NCBI GenBank assembly: GCA_934090775.1
Contig: CAKOKF010000013.1
Span: 1-19,490, forward strand
Direction of reading: 5' to 3'
Length of the DNA: 19,490 nucleotides
DNA from: an uncultured Bacilli bacterium
Lineage (GTDB): Bacteria > Bacillota_I > Bacilli_A > RF39 > UBA660
Part shown: positions 1 through 8,634 of the stretch, piece after piece
Position numbering within the stretch: the stretch's first letter is position 1
Layout of the letters: the number at the start of each line of letters is the position of its first letter
Translations under genes and position numbers: made by a program
The notes under the pieces: generated by a model
What the model was told of the DNA's origin: nothing
The model's input: only the letters and a program-made list of their open reading frames with translations
The model's database searches: none

Positions 1-754
1 TTAAAGAAGCTGCTAAAATTCCATTTTGATCAACACCTAAAAAGGCACTTGCTATAACACGATCTGAAGCATTAAAGACCCACCAAGATATAGCATTTGG
101 TATTAATGGCAATGAATACTTCCATAAACTTTTTATTACTTCTTTTTTATAATCTTTAACTTTTAAATATTTATAAAGCTTCAACGATATGAATAAATAT
201 ATTGTCGCCACAATTTGTCCAAGCATCGTTCCAAGTAGCATACCGTTGGCACCTAACTTTATAACCACCAAGAATAAAACATTAAAAACAATTGTTGATA
301 AGGCACTAATAAAGCTTGCAAAAGCATACTTTTTATTATCACCAAAGCCTCTGGCAATCTGCAAAAGCAAAGATAAGAATATATTTGCTACAACATTAGT
401 TGCTAGGAAAAATTTATAATGATTATTTATAAACGGTGATATCAATGCAAATATTATTAAATATACTATGCATTGAAATATTACCGTAATAACTGCACTA
501 GAAATTATCCTTGATTCTTTATCATTTTTTCCTCTTACTTCAATTAATTCCCTAAATACGGCTTGTTCAACTTGAAATGTAACTATTGGTAATAAAAGAG
601 AAACTAATGTATTTAATAAATCAACCGTACCATATTCTTCAGTAGATAATATTCCAGTATATAATGGCAAAAGAAAAAATGTAATTAATTGAGTACAAAT
701 TTTCCCCATTGTTATTATAATTGTGTTTTTAGCTAAATTTTTTTCTCTACTCAC
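1..754 (-). CDS. Wzx-type polysaccharide flippase, C-terminal part outside the window
   Basis: Reading the minus strand from a GTG at 752-754 gives an open frame of 251 residues that runs off the window edge. It begins VSREKNLAKNTIIITMGK and then shows several long hydrophobic segments. The pattern LITFFLLPLYTGILSTEEYG near residues 23-42 is typical of the first membrane segments of the MATE/MOP-superfamily polysaccharide exporters (Wzx, RfbX). Such proteins flip an undecaprenyl-linked repeat unit across the membrane and usually have 12-14 spans; about half of the protein is seen here. An in-frame TGA two codons before the GTG, and an AAGGA 12 nt upstream that overlaps the stop of the previous gene, support this start. 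It lies 15 bp after the pyruvyl transferase gene and should be co-transcribed with it. Flippase identity is fairly sure; the substrate is unknown. Confidence 0.85.
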   Translation of the reverse strand, partial: MSREKNLAKNTIIITMGKICTQLITFFLLPLYTGILSTEEYGTVDLLNTLVSLLLPIVTFQVEQAVFRELIEVRGKNDKESRIISSAVITVIFQCIVYLIIFALISPFINNHYKFFLATNVVANIFLSLLLQIARGFGDNKKYAFASFISALSTIVFNVLFLVVIKLGANGMLLGTMLGQIVATIYLFISLKLYKYLKVKDYKKEVIKSLWKYSLPLIPNAISWWVFNASDRVIASAFLGVDQNGILAASL

Positions 755-769
755 ATCAAATCACATTCC

Positions 770-1867
770 TTACTTTTCTATAGCATCAATTAGCCAATTA
801 ATAGACTTTTCTCTTTCTTTTTCTAAAATTTTATTAACATTTTCATAATCTATGTCCTCATCAAAATCAAGTTTTTCAAACTCTTCTAGTGAATTTACGG
901 CTCTATTAGAAATACCTAATTTTTCTAATAAATCAGTAACTCGTGATGATGTTTTACTATATGGATAAACAAAGAATTTTTTTTCAAATATTATTGAAAA
1001 AGCAGTAGCGTGAAATGATGTTGTGATGACATATTCCGCATCCCTTATTAAATTTACAAATTCATCTGGTCCTGCAGATGATTTTTTTTCAAATTTGCAA
1101 TCATAATGAGGCTTTTTTTCAAAGCATACTACTTTTAAATTAGTTTCTTTTGCCAATAACGACACCATCTTACAATACTCATCGCTCTTAGAAAGCATAT
1201 ATGAAAGAATATATTTTTGTTTATTGTATTGTTTTCTACACAACTTATTCCAAGAATGTTTTTCGTTTAAAAATACAGGATCGCATACGGTTACAGCATT
1301 ATCTATACCTATTTTTTTTAATGCCTTGATAGCCGTTTTTTCTCTTACTGATATACCATAAAAATCAAGCAAATATTTTTTTAAAACACCATAATCGCTT
1401 TCTAAGAAAAACTCCTTTCCAATGCTTGCTGCATAAGAAATTTTTTTAGAAAATTTTTCACTTTCAAAATTCAAAAAGAAAGCATCATCAATTCCATTTA
1501 GTAATTCATAATTCCAAACCTGATCGCTGCCCGTAATGAAAACATCTGCTAGAGGAGGATTATTCTTTAAATCTGACAAATCATATCTGCTGGAAGTTAA
1601 AGAAATATTTGAATTTAAAAAATTATTAAATTTATTATGTTTTTTTAAATTTTCTGGAAAACTAATTATGTCCATCAAAAATCTTTTTGGATTTTTAATT
1701 CTTTTCAAGGAAATAAGTCTATACTTTTGAATTTCTTGACTTGGAACATAATCAATTTCAAACGCATCATATCCTAATTCTTTTAAGCAATTCTGTAGTG
1801 CATAAGCTTGTAATACAGCACCGTAATTAATTGCCCTATGAAATGTAATTATTGCTATTTTTTTCAT
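770..1867 (-). CDS. Polysaccharide pyruvyl transferase family protein
   Basis: This 365-aa cytoplasmic protein fits the polysaccharide pyruvyl transferase family (PF04230, CsaB/WcaK type), which typically moves a pyruvyl group from phosphoenolpyruvate to a sugar of a surface glycan. Visible landmarks are an N-terminal TFHRAINYGAVLQAYAL block (residues 8-24), VFITGSDQVWN (109-119), SYAASIG (144-150), SVREK (173-177), CDPVFL (195-200) and TSFHATAFS (283-291), in the order usual for the family. The ATG at 1865-1867 lies 32 bp inside the end of the polymerase gene and is preceded by GAGGTGAAGT. The protein is a distant paralogue of the N-terminal half of the fusion protein at 6261-8633. The family includes members of uncertain acceptor or activity, so pyruvylation of this organism's glycan is an inference from family and context. 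Confidence 0.88.
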   Translation of the reverse strand: MKKIAIITFHRAINYGAVLQAYALQNCLKELGYDAFEIDYVPSQEIQKYRLISLKRIKNPKRFLMDIISFPENLKKHNKFNNFLNSNISLTSSRYDLSDLKNNPPLADVFITGSDQVWNYELLNGIDDAFFLNFESEKFSKKISYAASIGKEFFLESDYGVLKKYLLDFYGISVREKTAIKALKKIGIDNAVTVCDPVFLNEKHSWNKLCRKQYNKQKYILSYMLSKSDEYCKMVSLLAKETNLKVVCFEKKPHYDCKFEKKSSAGPDEFVNLIRDAEYVITTSFHATAFSIIFEKKFFVYPYSKTSSRVTDLLEKLGISNRAVNSLEEFEKLDFDEDIDYENVNKILEKEREKSINWLIDAIEK

Positions 1868-3101
1868 ACTTCACCTCATATTCTATACTATTAAAAATTG
1901 CAATACTAAAAAAATAAGTTAACAATTGTTCATAATAATAAAATGTATTTCCTGTCGTGCCATATAATAAGAAAAGTAATTGTATTCCCATACTAAAATT
2001 TAAAGCGTATATTTCTTTTGAAGATAATCTTTTCTTGTTTCTTTTATAGAATAAAATTATACTAAATAAACATGAAGTAAAGAAAAATATGGTCAATAAG
2101 AAACCTATTATACCCAATTCTCCTAGTAACTGTAAATATATATTATGAGCATGATAAACTTTAAGCTCACTATTACTCTTTAAATATGACTTATATGTAT
2201 TTATTCCATTACCAAATAATGGACTATTATTGAGCATTTCTTTGCAATATTTCCAATATTCTGTCCTTCCATTATAACTCTTATCACCAACATTATCAGA
2301 AAAGCGTTGCAATAATGTATCAACAGTCGGAATAAAAGTTTTCAAAACAATAACAAGACATATCGCTAAAACAGTATACTTCAATATATTTAATGCAAAT
2401 TTTTTATAATCATTAATGAAAAGCAAGAAAATAAAAACAAGTAATGGAATAACAAGCAATGTTCTTTTTCCACAGCTAAATAAAGCAATAACAAATATTA
2501 TTAATTTTAAAATATCAAATTTAGTTACACTGTGTTTTTTATTCAATCTTGACAAAACGGATATAATTCCAATATTGATACAAAATGCTGAATAAGCTCT
2601 CTCCAATGCTAAACCAGAAAATATATTATAATTTATTTCATTAAGCGTAACTAACATTGCATTGTTATTCGGAAACAGAAACGATAAATTTGTTACTATC
2701 AAATCATGTTTTAATAAAGAAATAATTATAATTATTGAAAAAAAGAAAGCATAATTTTCTATACAATCAAGTATTTTGAAAGCATCTACTTTTTTAAAAC
2801 CTATAATTGCAAAGAAAACACATATCCCAAAAATAAATACAAAATTCAGAGATTCTGAAGGATTTATGCTATAAGTTATTGTCAATAACAACAATATAAG
2901 TTGGAAAAGTAATATAAATGACAATCTATTAATATACAATTTATTTTTTAATCTTAATACAAAAAGTATTGCAAGTAACAATATAAAATAGTATTTTTGA
3001 TAATTACTAAAAATATTTGAACCAGAAAATAATATTAAAATCAGAAGCAATATTATCAAATTCACCAAAATATTTTTAATATTAATTTCTCTTTTTTTCA
3101 T
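1836..3101 (-). CDS. O-antigen polymerase/ligase-like membrane protein (Wzy-type)
   Basis: This strongly hydrophobic protein has around ten or eleven predicted membrane spans. A large loop between the later spans contains GRTEYWKYC and LFGNGINTYKSYL, followed by YHAHNIYLQLLGELG. That is the signature layout of the Wzy/WaaL O-antigen polymerase-ligase family (PF04932), including the HAHN block and a KRT motif in an earlier loop. In a capsule operon with a flippase, its likely role is polymerising flipped repeat units on the outer face of the membrane. The frame is open to an ATG at 3128, but the ATG at 3099-3101 (MKKREINIKN, 421 aa) is preferred because GGAG sits 8 nt before it. From 3101 it overlaps the previous gene by 20 bp. 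Its own 3' end overlaps the next gene by 32 bp, implying translational coupling. Confidence 0.85.
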   Translation of the reverse strand: MKKREINIKNILVNLIILLLILILFSGSNIFSNYQKYYFILLLAILFVLRLKNKLYINRLSFILLFQLILLLLTITYSINPSESLNFVFIFGICVFFAIIGFKKVDAFKILDCIENYAFFFSIIIIISLLKHDLIVTNLSFLFPNNNAMLVTLNEINYNIFSGLALERAYSAFCINIGIISVLSRLNKKHSVTKFDILKLIIFVIALFSCGKRTLLVIPLLVFIFLLFINDYKKFALNILKYTVLAICLVIVLKTFIPTVDTLLQRFSDNVGDKSYNGRTEYWKYCKEMLNNSPLFGNGINTYKSYLKSNSELKVYHAHNIYLQLLGELGIIGFLLTIFFFTSCLFSIILFYKRNKKRLSSKEIYALNFSMGIQLLFLLYGTTGNTFYYYEQLLTYFFSIAIFNSIEYEVKYEKNSNNYIS

Positions 3102-4083
3102 ATAATTTTCTCCACTTCTTTTTAACAAAAAAATATGTGTAAATGATTAAAATATTGTGTGACTTCAAATTTTTATAAATAAATCTTGCTTTTTTAGATG
3201 CACCATTAGATAGCTCAAAATTGTCAATATTTTTGAAAATATCATCATTATAAATGTTATACAAATTACTAATAGAATATTTTGAAATAGATAAATCATT
3301 ATATATTCTTTCCATAAAAAAATCATACACCAGTTTATTATTTTCACCATATAGTTTCATCAAACTTAAATATAATTTTTTAGTAACATTCCAAGAATAT
3401 TCGAGTGTTCTCTGACGCTTAGATAAAGATTCTTTTTGTTCTACCACATAATTATATATTTTTTTAGAATTAATTACTGCTGAATTAACATAATTATAAT
3501 AATGTAAGTTAAATAAGTAATCCTCGTTTGAAAACAAATTGCAATTAAAATATATTTTATTTTCAACAATAATACTTCTTAAATAAATTTTATTCCATGG
3601 AACGGAAATAAAAGTTGTGAAAAAATTTGACGAAACAAGTTTCAAAAAGCTGTTTTTGTTCATTTCAATATCTTCAAGCTTAGGTTCATTAATATTTTTT
3701 GCACTTCCAACAACAGTATAATCAAACAACATAATATCAAATTGTTCATTTAAATATCTATATACATCATTTACATATATGCTTTCAACAAAATCATCAC
3801 TATCAATAAACCACAAATATTTTCCACTAGAAATATCAATTCCCTTATTTCTTGTTTTACTTACACCGCTATTTTCTTGATAAATGTAAATTAAATTGGT
3901 TAATGATTCATACTGTTGAAATATTTCTTTTACTATATTTTCTGTTTTGTCTTTTGAACCATCATTTATAACTATTAATTCACAACTTTTATTTAGTTGT
4001 GGAATAATACTTTTTAAGCATTTTTGAATACTATTTTCACTATTGTATGCTGGAATTATAATTGATAGTATTATATTTTTCAA
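3082..4083 (-). CDS. Family 2 glycosyltransferase
   Basis: This 333-aa protein has the GT-A fold signatures of glycosyltransferase family 2. They are SIIIPAYNSE at residues 7-16, INDGSKDKT at 39-47 with the nucleotide-binding Asp41, NSGVSKTRNKG at 71-81, and the metal-binding DSDD at 94-97. A later NEDYLFNLHYY block fits the catalytic ED region. It should transfer one sugar from a nucleotide sugar to the growing lipid-linked oligosaccharide at the cytoplasmic face. The start codon is TTG (4081-4083), which overlaps the TGA of the preceding gene as TTGA and follows a GGTGGTGGAAG ribosome-binding region. The C-terminal part is basic and aromatic-rich (YFFVKKKWRK), which may help membrane attachment. 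Sugar and linkage cannot be read from sequence. Confidence 0.88.
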   Translation of the reverse strand: MKNIILSIIIPAYNSENSIQKCLKSIIPQLNKSCELIVINDGSKDKTENIVKEIFQQYESLTNLIYIYQENSGVSKTRNKGIDISSGKYLWFIDSDDFVESIYVNDVYRYLNEQFDIMLFDYTVVGSAKNINEPKLEDIEMNKNSFLKLVSSNFFTTFISVPWNKIYLRSIIVENKIYFNCNLFSNEDYLFNLHYYNYVNSAVINSKKIYNYVVEQKESLSKRQRTLEYSWNVTKKLYLSLMKLYGENNKLVYDFFMERIYNDLSISKYSISNLYNIYNDDIFKNIDNFELSNGASKKARFIYKNLKSHNILIIYTYFFVKKKWRKLYEKKRN

Positions 4084-5111
4084 TGTCTTCCACCACCTTT
4101 AAGATATTTCTTTAATTTTAAAGTAAACAATATCATAAAATAAAATTCATTATCAAAAAACCAAATAATCAATTTTCTATTTAATTTCAAATTACAATTC
4201 TTACCATATTTTTTCAAGCAGACAACATACTCATTAGAATTTCTTATTTTTTTTAATTCTTCAATAAAACTATTTTCATCTAAAGCGGAAGCATTAAACT
4301 TTAAATATTCATACCAAATTATAAGATAATAATATGATTTTATTGAATTTTTTTCAATCCGACTATTATTTATACCATTTTTTGTTAAAATTTCCTTTAT
4401 GTATGAATGCAACTTTATTAAATTTTCAATGTTTCTAGTATATTTTGCAGGATTGCGGCTTGCACTATTATCACTTAATCGGTAGTGATAAAATGCATGG
4501 GGAATTATTTTTATTTTTTTAGAATCCAATAATAAATCAAGTGAATATATTAAATCCTCACCATAGCCTATGTTTGAAGTAAACTTGTGCTTAACAGCTA
4601 ATTCTCTTTTTATGAGCATCATCCACACCGCAGGATTAATATTATAATTTGTTATATTTTCAATCAAATAATTATTATTTTTTATCTCTACATTTTTAAA
4701 ATATATTTTTTTAAAATATTTATCTTCCAAAACAGGATTGTTTTCAACAAAGTATTCACATCTAACTATATCTATATCAAAATTATCTATCTCTTTAACC
4801 ATTATTTCTAACATATCTTTTTCTAACCAATCGTCTGAATCGACAAATAGTACATAATCACCGGCTGAAGATTTTAATCCATTATTTCTAGCAACACTCA
4901 CCCCACTGTTAGATTGATTTATTAATTTTATATTCTTATATGTTTTTAAATAGCTATTACATATTTCTTCACTTTTATCACTAGACCCATCATTTATCAA
5001 GATAATTTCTATATTTTTATATGTTTGATTAATTATTGAATCAATGCATTTTTCTAAATATTTTTCAGAATTGAAAACTGGAACCACAACAGATATTTTT
5101 AACTTTTTCAA
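4080..5111 (-). CDS. Family 2 glycosyltransferase
   Basis: This is a second GT2 enzyme of 343 aa. It carries SVVVPVFNSEKYLEKCIDS at residues 7-25, INDGSSDKS at 39-47 (Asp41), NSGVSVARNNG at 68-78 and DSDD at 91-94, all in the canonical GT-A order, with GYGEDLIYSLDL further on. It is clearly homologous to its downstream neighbour over the first 100 residues but differs in the C-terminal acceptor half, so the two probably add different sugars or linkages. The start is TTG at 5109-5111 with an excellent AGGAGGTG six bases before it; the Shine-Dalgarno overlaps the TAG of the previous gene. The 4-bp stop/start overlap with the next gene suggests coupled translation. Product-level specificity is unknown. 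Confidence 0.88.
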   Translation of the reverse strand: MKKLKISVVVPVFNSEKYLEKCIDSIINQTYKNIEIILINDGSSDKSEEICNSYLKTYKNIKLINQSNSGVSVARNNGLKSSAGDYVLFVDSDDWLEKDMLEIMVKEIDNFDIDIVRCEYFVENNPVLEDKYFKKIYFKNVEIKNNNYLIENITNYNINPAVWMMLIKRELAVKHKFTSNIGYGEDLIYSLDLLLDSKKIKIIPHAFYHYRLSDNSASRNPAKYTRNIENLIKLHSYIKEILTKNGINNSRIEKNSIKSYYYLIIWYEYLKFNASALDENSFIEELKKIRNSNEYVVCLKKYGKNCNLKLNRKLIIWFFDNEFYFMILFTLKLKKYLKGGGRH

Positions 5112-5122
5112 ATTCTCACCTC

Positions 5123-6268
5123 CTATATTGACATATATTTATCTTCCAATTCAATTACGATATCCGAAATTAAATAATTCTTTTTTTTGAATTCTTTATA
5201 TGTATTAGTATCGTTAATTCTTGATTTAGAAGAAATTATTTTTTTAGACCATTCTAAAGCACTATCATTCAAAGAAATAAATTTTAAATTATTCAAAATT
5301 TTAACATCTTTTGGTATTGAGTTTGCTGTGCAAAAACAAGGAAGACCACACGCTTGAGCCTCTATAAGAACCAATCCTAAGCCTTCAAATAAGCTTGGGA
5401 AAACAAATAAATCCATTGCGTGCATATACTCATTAACATTTGATTGAAAACCAGCAAATATCACATTATTTTCTATGCCCAGACTTCTCACTTTTTCTTT
5501 GATAAATTCTTCTAGCTCACCAGTTCCAACTAATAAAAGTTTATAATTATTATTTTGCTCATAACATTTATAAAACACATCAATTAAAAAACTGTGATTT
5601 TTTTGAGTAACAAATCTTCCAACATGTCCAATTACAATATCCGAATCATTAAGCCCTAATTTTCTTCTTATTTCATTACGAATATCATCATTATATTTAA
5701 ACTTATCATAATCAATCGCATTATGTATAACTCTAAATTTATCAGATTCTACTATATCTTTACCAAATAACCATTCACCAGCAATCTTTGAACATGCAAA
5801 ATAGTCTGTTGCATACTTTATTAGAGGCTTTTTAAATAAGTTACCAATTAATTTTTTTAAAGGATTTTTAGTTTGAAAATCTATATTATGACTATGTGCT
5901 ATTCTTATCGGAATACCATATTTTTTAGCATATTTTAAAATCATATAGTTTTTACTAGAAGAATGCATGTGAACTACTCTGTAATCATGATGTTCTTTAA
6001 AAAAATTCTTTACTGCATACCTATATTTAATAAAATCAATTGGCGTTTTAACCCATATTCCTTTTAATTTATAAACAGTACATCCTAATTCTTTTAATGT
6101 TTGTTCTAATTCATATTCTTTACCATCATCTAACAATAAAAAGTCAACATGAATTTTATTTTTATCAAATCTAGAAACCCAATCAATCACAAGGCTTTGA
6201 ATTCCACCTCTAAGCATTCTATCAACGAAATATAATACTCTAACAGGTTCTGTTTTCACTTTAATCAC
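5123..6268 (-). CDS. Family 4 glycosyltransferase (GT-B fold, EpsF-like)
   Basis: This 381-aa retaining glycosyltransferase has an N-terminal acceptor domain with MLRGGIQSLVIDW (residues 18-30) and RIAHSHN (122-128). The C-terminal donor domain carries GHVGRFVTQKNH (214-225) and SLFEGLGLVLIEAQACGLP (292-310), in which Glu295 and Glu303 form the E-x7-E motif of GT4. It resembles EpsF-type enzymes of exopolysaccharide clusters. It is a paralogue of the GT4 at 8635-9765, sharing for example ATDYFACSKIAGEWLFG versus ATDYMCCSELAGRWLFG and KYN plus GHxGRFVxQKNH. The first start is GTG at 6266-6268, overlapping the end of the fusion gene by 8 bp. No strong Shine-Dalgarno is visible, so it may rely on coupling, and a second GTG three codons in is possible. 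Confidence 0.88.
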   Translation of the reverse strand: MIKVKTEPVRVLYFVDRMLRGGIQSLVIDWVSRFDKNKIHVDFLLLDDGKEYELEQTLKELGCTVYKLKGIWVKTPIDFIKYRYAVKNFFKEHHDYRVVHMHSSSKNYMILKYAKKYGIPIRIAHSHNIDFQTKNPLKKLIGNLFKKPLIKYATDYFACSKIAGEWLFGKDIVESDKFRVIHNAIDYDKFKYNDDIRNEIRRKLGLNDSDIVIGHVGRFVTQKNHSFLIDVFYKCYEQNNNYKLLLVGTGELEEFIKEKVRSLGIENNVIFAGFQSNVNEYMHAMDLFVFPSLFEGLGLVLIEAQACGLPCFCTANSIPKDVKILNNLKFISLNDSALEWSKKIISSKSRINDTNTYKEFKKKNYLISDIVIELEDKYMSI

Positions 6269-8633
6269 GCTTTCTTATTTTCTTGCCTAATTTAAGCAAT
6301 GGTTTATAAATTCCAAGCTTAATTAAGAAAATTCTACTATATTTTTCCAATTTACATTTAAATGAATTTGGATAATATTTTTTTATTATATATTCAAAAT
6401 TTTCAGTATTTAAGTCTTTAAAAAACTTGGTTCTTTTTGAATTGTACTTTATTGGATTAAACATCTGATGAAAATTATTAACTAATTTATCAACATCTAC
6501 TTCTTTATATTTGTGTTTGTCTTTTATCGCGCTAAAGATATCCAAACCGTTTTGACTATTAATTAATATTCTAGTTGTTCCAATATCATCATCAAAATCT
6601 TCATCATATTTGTCAACATCAAAACAGTCCCAAATAGTAAAATCTGATATATGATTTTGCTTTTTAAAATGGCAATTATAACATGAAGGTCTGCAAGCTA
6701 TATTTGAGAAAAAAGCACGTAAATACGGATCCGAATCTATGCCGTTTTTATATAAAATTTCATTATCATTTTCTAGCGTTAAATTGGAATATTTATATCC
6801 ATAAACTTTTTTTCGAAAATATGCCTTAGTTGCCTTGTTATTACTATTTCTAAATTCAATATATTTTTGCCAAAGTAATGGACTTGGAACAGCTCTACAA
6901 ATTACATCAACCGTTACTAAATTAGGATATTCTTTACCTAAGAAAGATTTTAATCCTTCAATTTCACAGACAGTACCGCTGTATAAAACAAGTTTATTAT
7001 CTGTCAAATCTTTTTTTACCATCTTAAAAGTTTCATTTTTATCACTTTGTACATATTTGCTATTTCTAAATTTATATAACTCTTCTTTAAATGTTACTCT
7101 TATATTTTTAACATAGAAGTTTTCCATAGCAACTCCATATACAATGCCGTTTTTATCTAAAATGTATTCAGCTAAAGCAGTATAAGCACCACCGGATGTA
7201 CTTTCTTTTCTTATTTCAGTATCATTATATTGAAATATATATCCTTTTTGTTTAAATTCCTTTAATTTATACTTATTTAATATTGGACATACTTTCTTAC
7301 ACATTCCACAATTGACACATTTTTCTTTATCTACTTCTGGGTATAGAAAGCCTTCATTATCTCTTACCATCTTAATAGCATTTTTAGGACATACAGAATA
7401 ACAAGCAGTACAACCACAACATAAATCTTTTTCTTCTATTTTAACAAATTTATCTTTTGTTTCTTTTGCTTTATAGGTAATTGAACTTAATAACCACTTT
7501 TTTGATTCTTGTCTTATTTTATCAATATTTTTATTAACTTTATTATAATTAATTTTATATTTAATAACTGTATCTACATCTTCATTACCAGTTAATATTC
7601 TATTTTTATCAACACCTGCTAAATCTAATAAAGAATCTATTCTAGAATTAGTAGACATTTTATTACTTTCACTATACCTTCTAAAATCAAAGAAAGTCTT
7701 ATTAAATAATAAACTAAATACCGTTCCATGAAATGAATCTGTACAAATATATTCAGCATTTTTTATTAAATTAATCCATTCTCTTGGTCCTATATCATAA
7801 GGAGTTATATCAGCAAATATATCTGAATACTTAACATATTCATCAGCATGATTTAACGAAACTATTTTATAACCAGTCTTCTCTCTTAGTTTTTCAGTAA
7901 ATTTACGATGTTCAATATTACTTCCTAAAAAGTAACATAAAATATACTTATCAGGAATAATTCTTTCTTGAATAGATACTTGTTCCCATTCTTCTTTAGT
8001 TAAAAGAATAGTTGGATCACATACCACTTTTGATGAAATTCCATATTCATCACATATCTTTTTACCAGATTCTTCTCTTACTGACAAGTAATTTATTCTA
8101 GATAAGAACTTTTTATATTCATCAGCATACTTATCAGGAATTTTAGAAATACCAAAAGATGTAGCATAACTTATTTTATTAATATTATCTGAAACCCAGT
8201 TTAATGTATAATAATCAGAAACAACATTAACCGGTAACCATAATTGGTCAGAACCTACTATAACATCAGAATATTTAGCAGCAGCCATCTCACTTAAAGA
8301 TTTATAATCAGGACAAGAAATAGATAAATTAAATTCTTTTCTAAATTCTTTATACTTAGAATCTCTAATACTAATATTCTTTCCTAAATCTTTCACTATT
8401 TTTTTATCTAGTTTTAATTTAATCATTCCAAATTTAGATTTTATAAATTTAAAATTAAATAATTGAGAAGCATAATATTTTCTTTTCCCTTTTTTAAAAT
8501 CAATATTATTATCTATATTAATAGTTTCATTAGGAATATTATTATTATCTAATATTTTTTTAGTAGCATAAGCTTGTAACATACTACCATAGTTATTTTT
8601 AAAATAACAAGATACTATTCCAACTTTTTTCAT
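6261..8633 (-). CDS. Pyruvyl transferase / 4Fe-4S ferredoxin / FrhB-type fusion protein
   Basis: One uninterrupted frame joins two usually separate families (residues numbered from an ATG at 8648). Residues 6-385 are a polysaccharide pyruvyl transferase, with VGIVSCYFKNNYGSMLQAYA, VIVGSDQLW at 129-137, SVREESG at 189-195, CDPTILL and CTDSFHGTVFS at 302-312. Residues 405-456 hold two 4Fe-4S motifs (Cys410-413-416-420-Pro and Cys444-447-450-454-Pro). Residues 470-740 match the coenzyme F420 hydrogenase/dehydrogenase beta-subunit (FrhB) family, with STSGGAYTALAEYIL, LYSGTVCEIEGLKSFL and VPSPLLWQKYI. FrhB-like proteins occur in capsule clusters, probably as flavin/Fe-S reductases, but their substrate there is unsettled. 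The ATG at 8631-8633 (MKKVGIVS) matches family N-termini and follows GGTGGTGAGTGAG; an ATG at 8646-8648 would add five residues. Activity is inferred. Confidence 0.88.
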   Translation of the reverse strand: MKKVGIVSCYFKNNYGSMLQAYATKKILDNNNIPNETINIDNNIDFKKGKRKYYASQLFNFKFIKSKFGMIKLKLDKKIVKDLGKNISIRDSKYKEFRKEFNLSISCPDYKSLSEMAAAKYSDVIVGSDQLWLPVNVVSDYYTLNWVSDNINKISYATSFGISKIPDKYADEYKKFLSRINYLSVREESGKKICDEYGISSKVVCDPTILLTKEEWEQVSIQERIIPDKYILCYFLGSNIEHRKFTEKLREKTGYKIVSLNHADEYVKYSDIFADITPYDIGPREWINLIKNAEYICTDSFHGTVFSLLFNKTFFDFRRYSESNKMSTNSRIDSLLDLAGVDKNRILTGNEDVDTVIKYKINYNKVNKNIDKIRQESKKWLLSSITYKAKETKDKFVKIEEKDLCCGCTACYSVCPKNAIKMVRDNEGFLYPEVDKEKCVNCGMCKKVCPILNKYKLKEFKQKGYIFQYNDTEIRKESTSGGAYTALAEYILDKNGIVYGVAMENFYVKNIRVTFKEELYKFRNSKYVQSDKNETFKMVKKDLTDNKLVLYSGTVCEIEGLKSFLGKEYPNLVTVDVICRAVPSPLLWQKYIEFRNSNNKATKAYFRKKVYGYKYSNLTLENDNEILYKNGIDSDPYLRAFFSNIACRPSCYNCHFKKQNHISDFTIWDCFDVDKYDEDFDDDIGTTRILINSQNGLDIFSAIKDKHKYKEVDVDKLVNNFHQMFNPIKYNSKRTKFFKDLNTENFEYIIKKYYPNSFKCKLEKYSRIFLIKLGIYKPLLKLGKKIRKRD

Positions 8634-8634
8634 C

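Noticed and set aside
189..419. Open frame of 76 aa on the plus strand
   Set aside because: It lies wholly inside the flippase frame on the minus strand, which has clear family character; no ribosome-binding site supports the plus-strand frame.
6835..7116. Plus-strand frame of 93 aa opposite the FrhB region
   Set aside because: The opposite strand encodes a clear FrhB/ferredoxin domain here; the plus-strand frame is a shadow.
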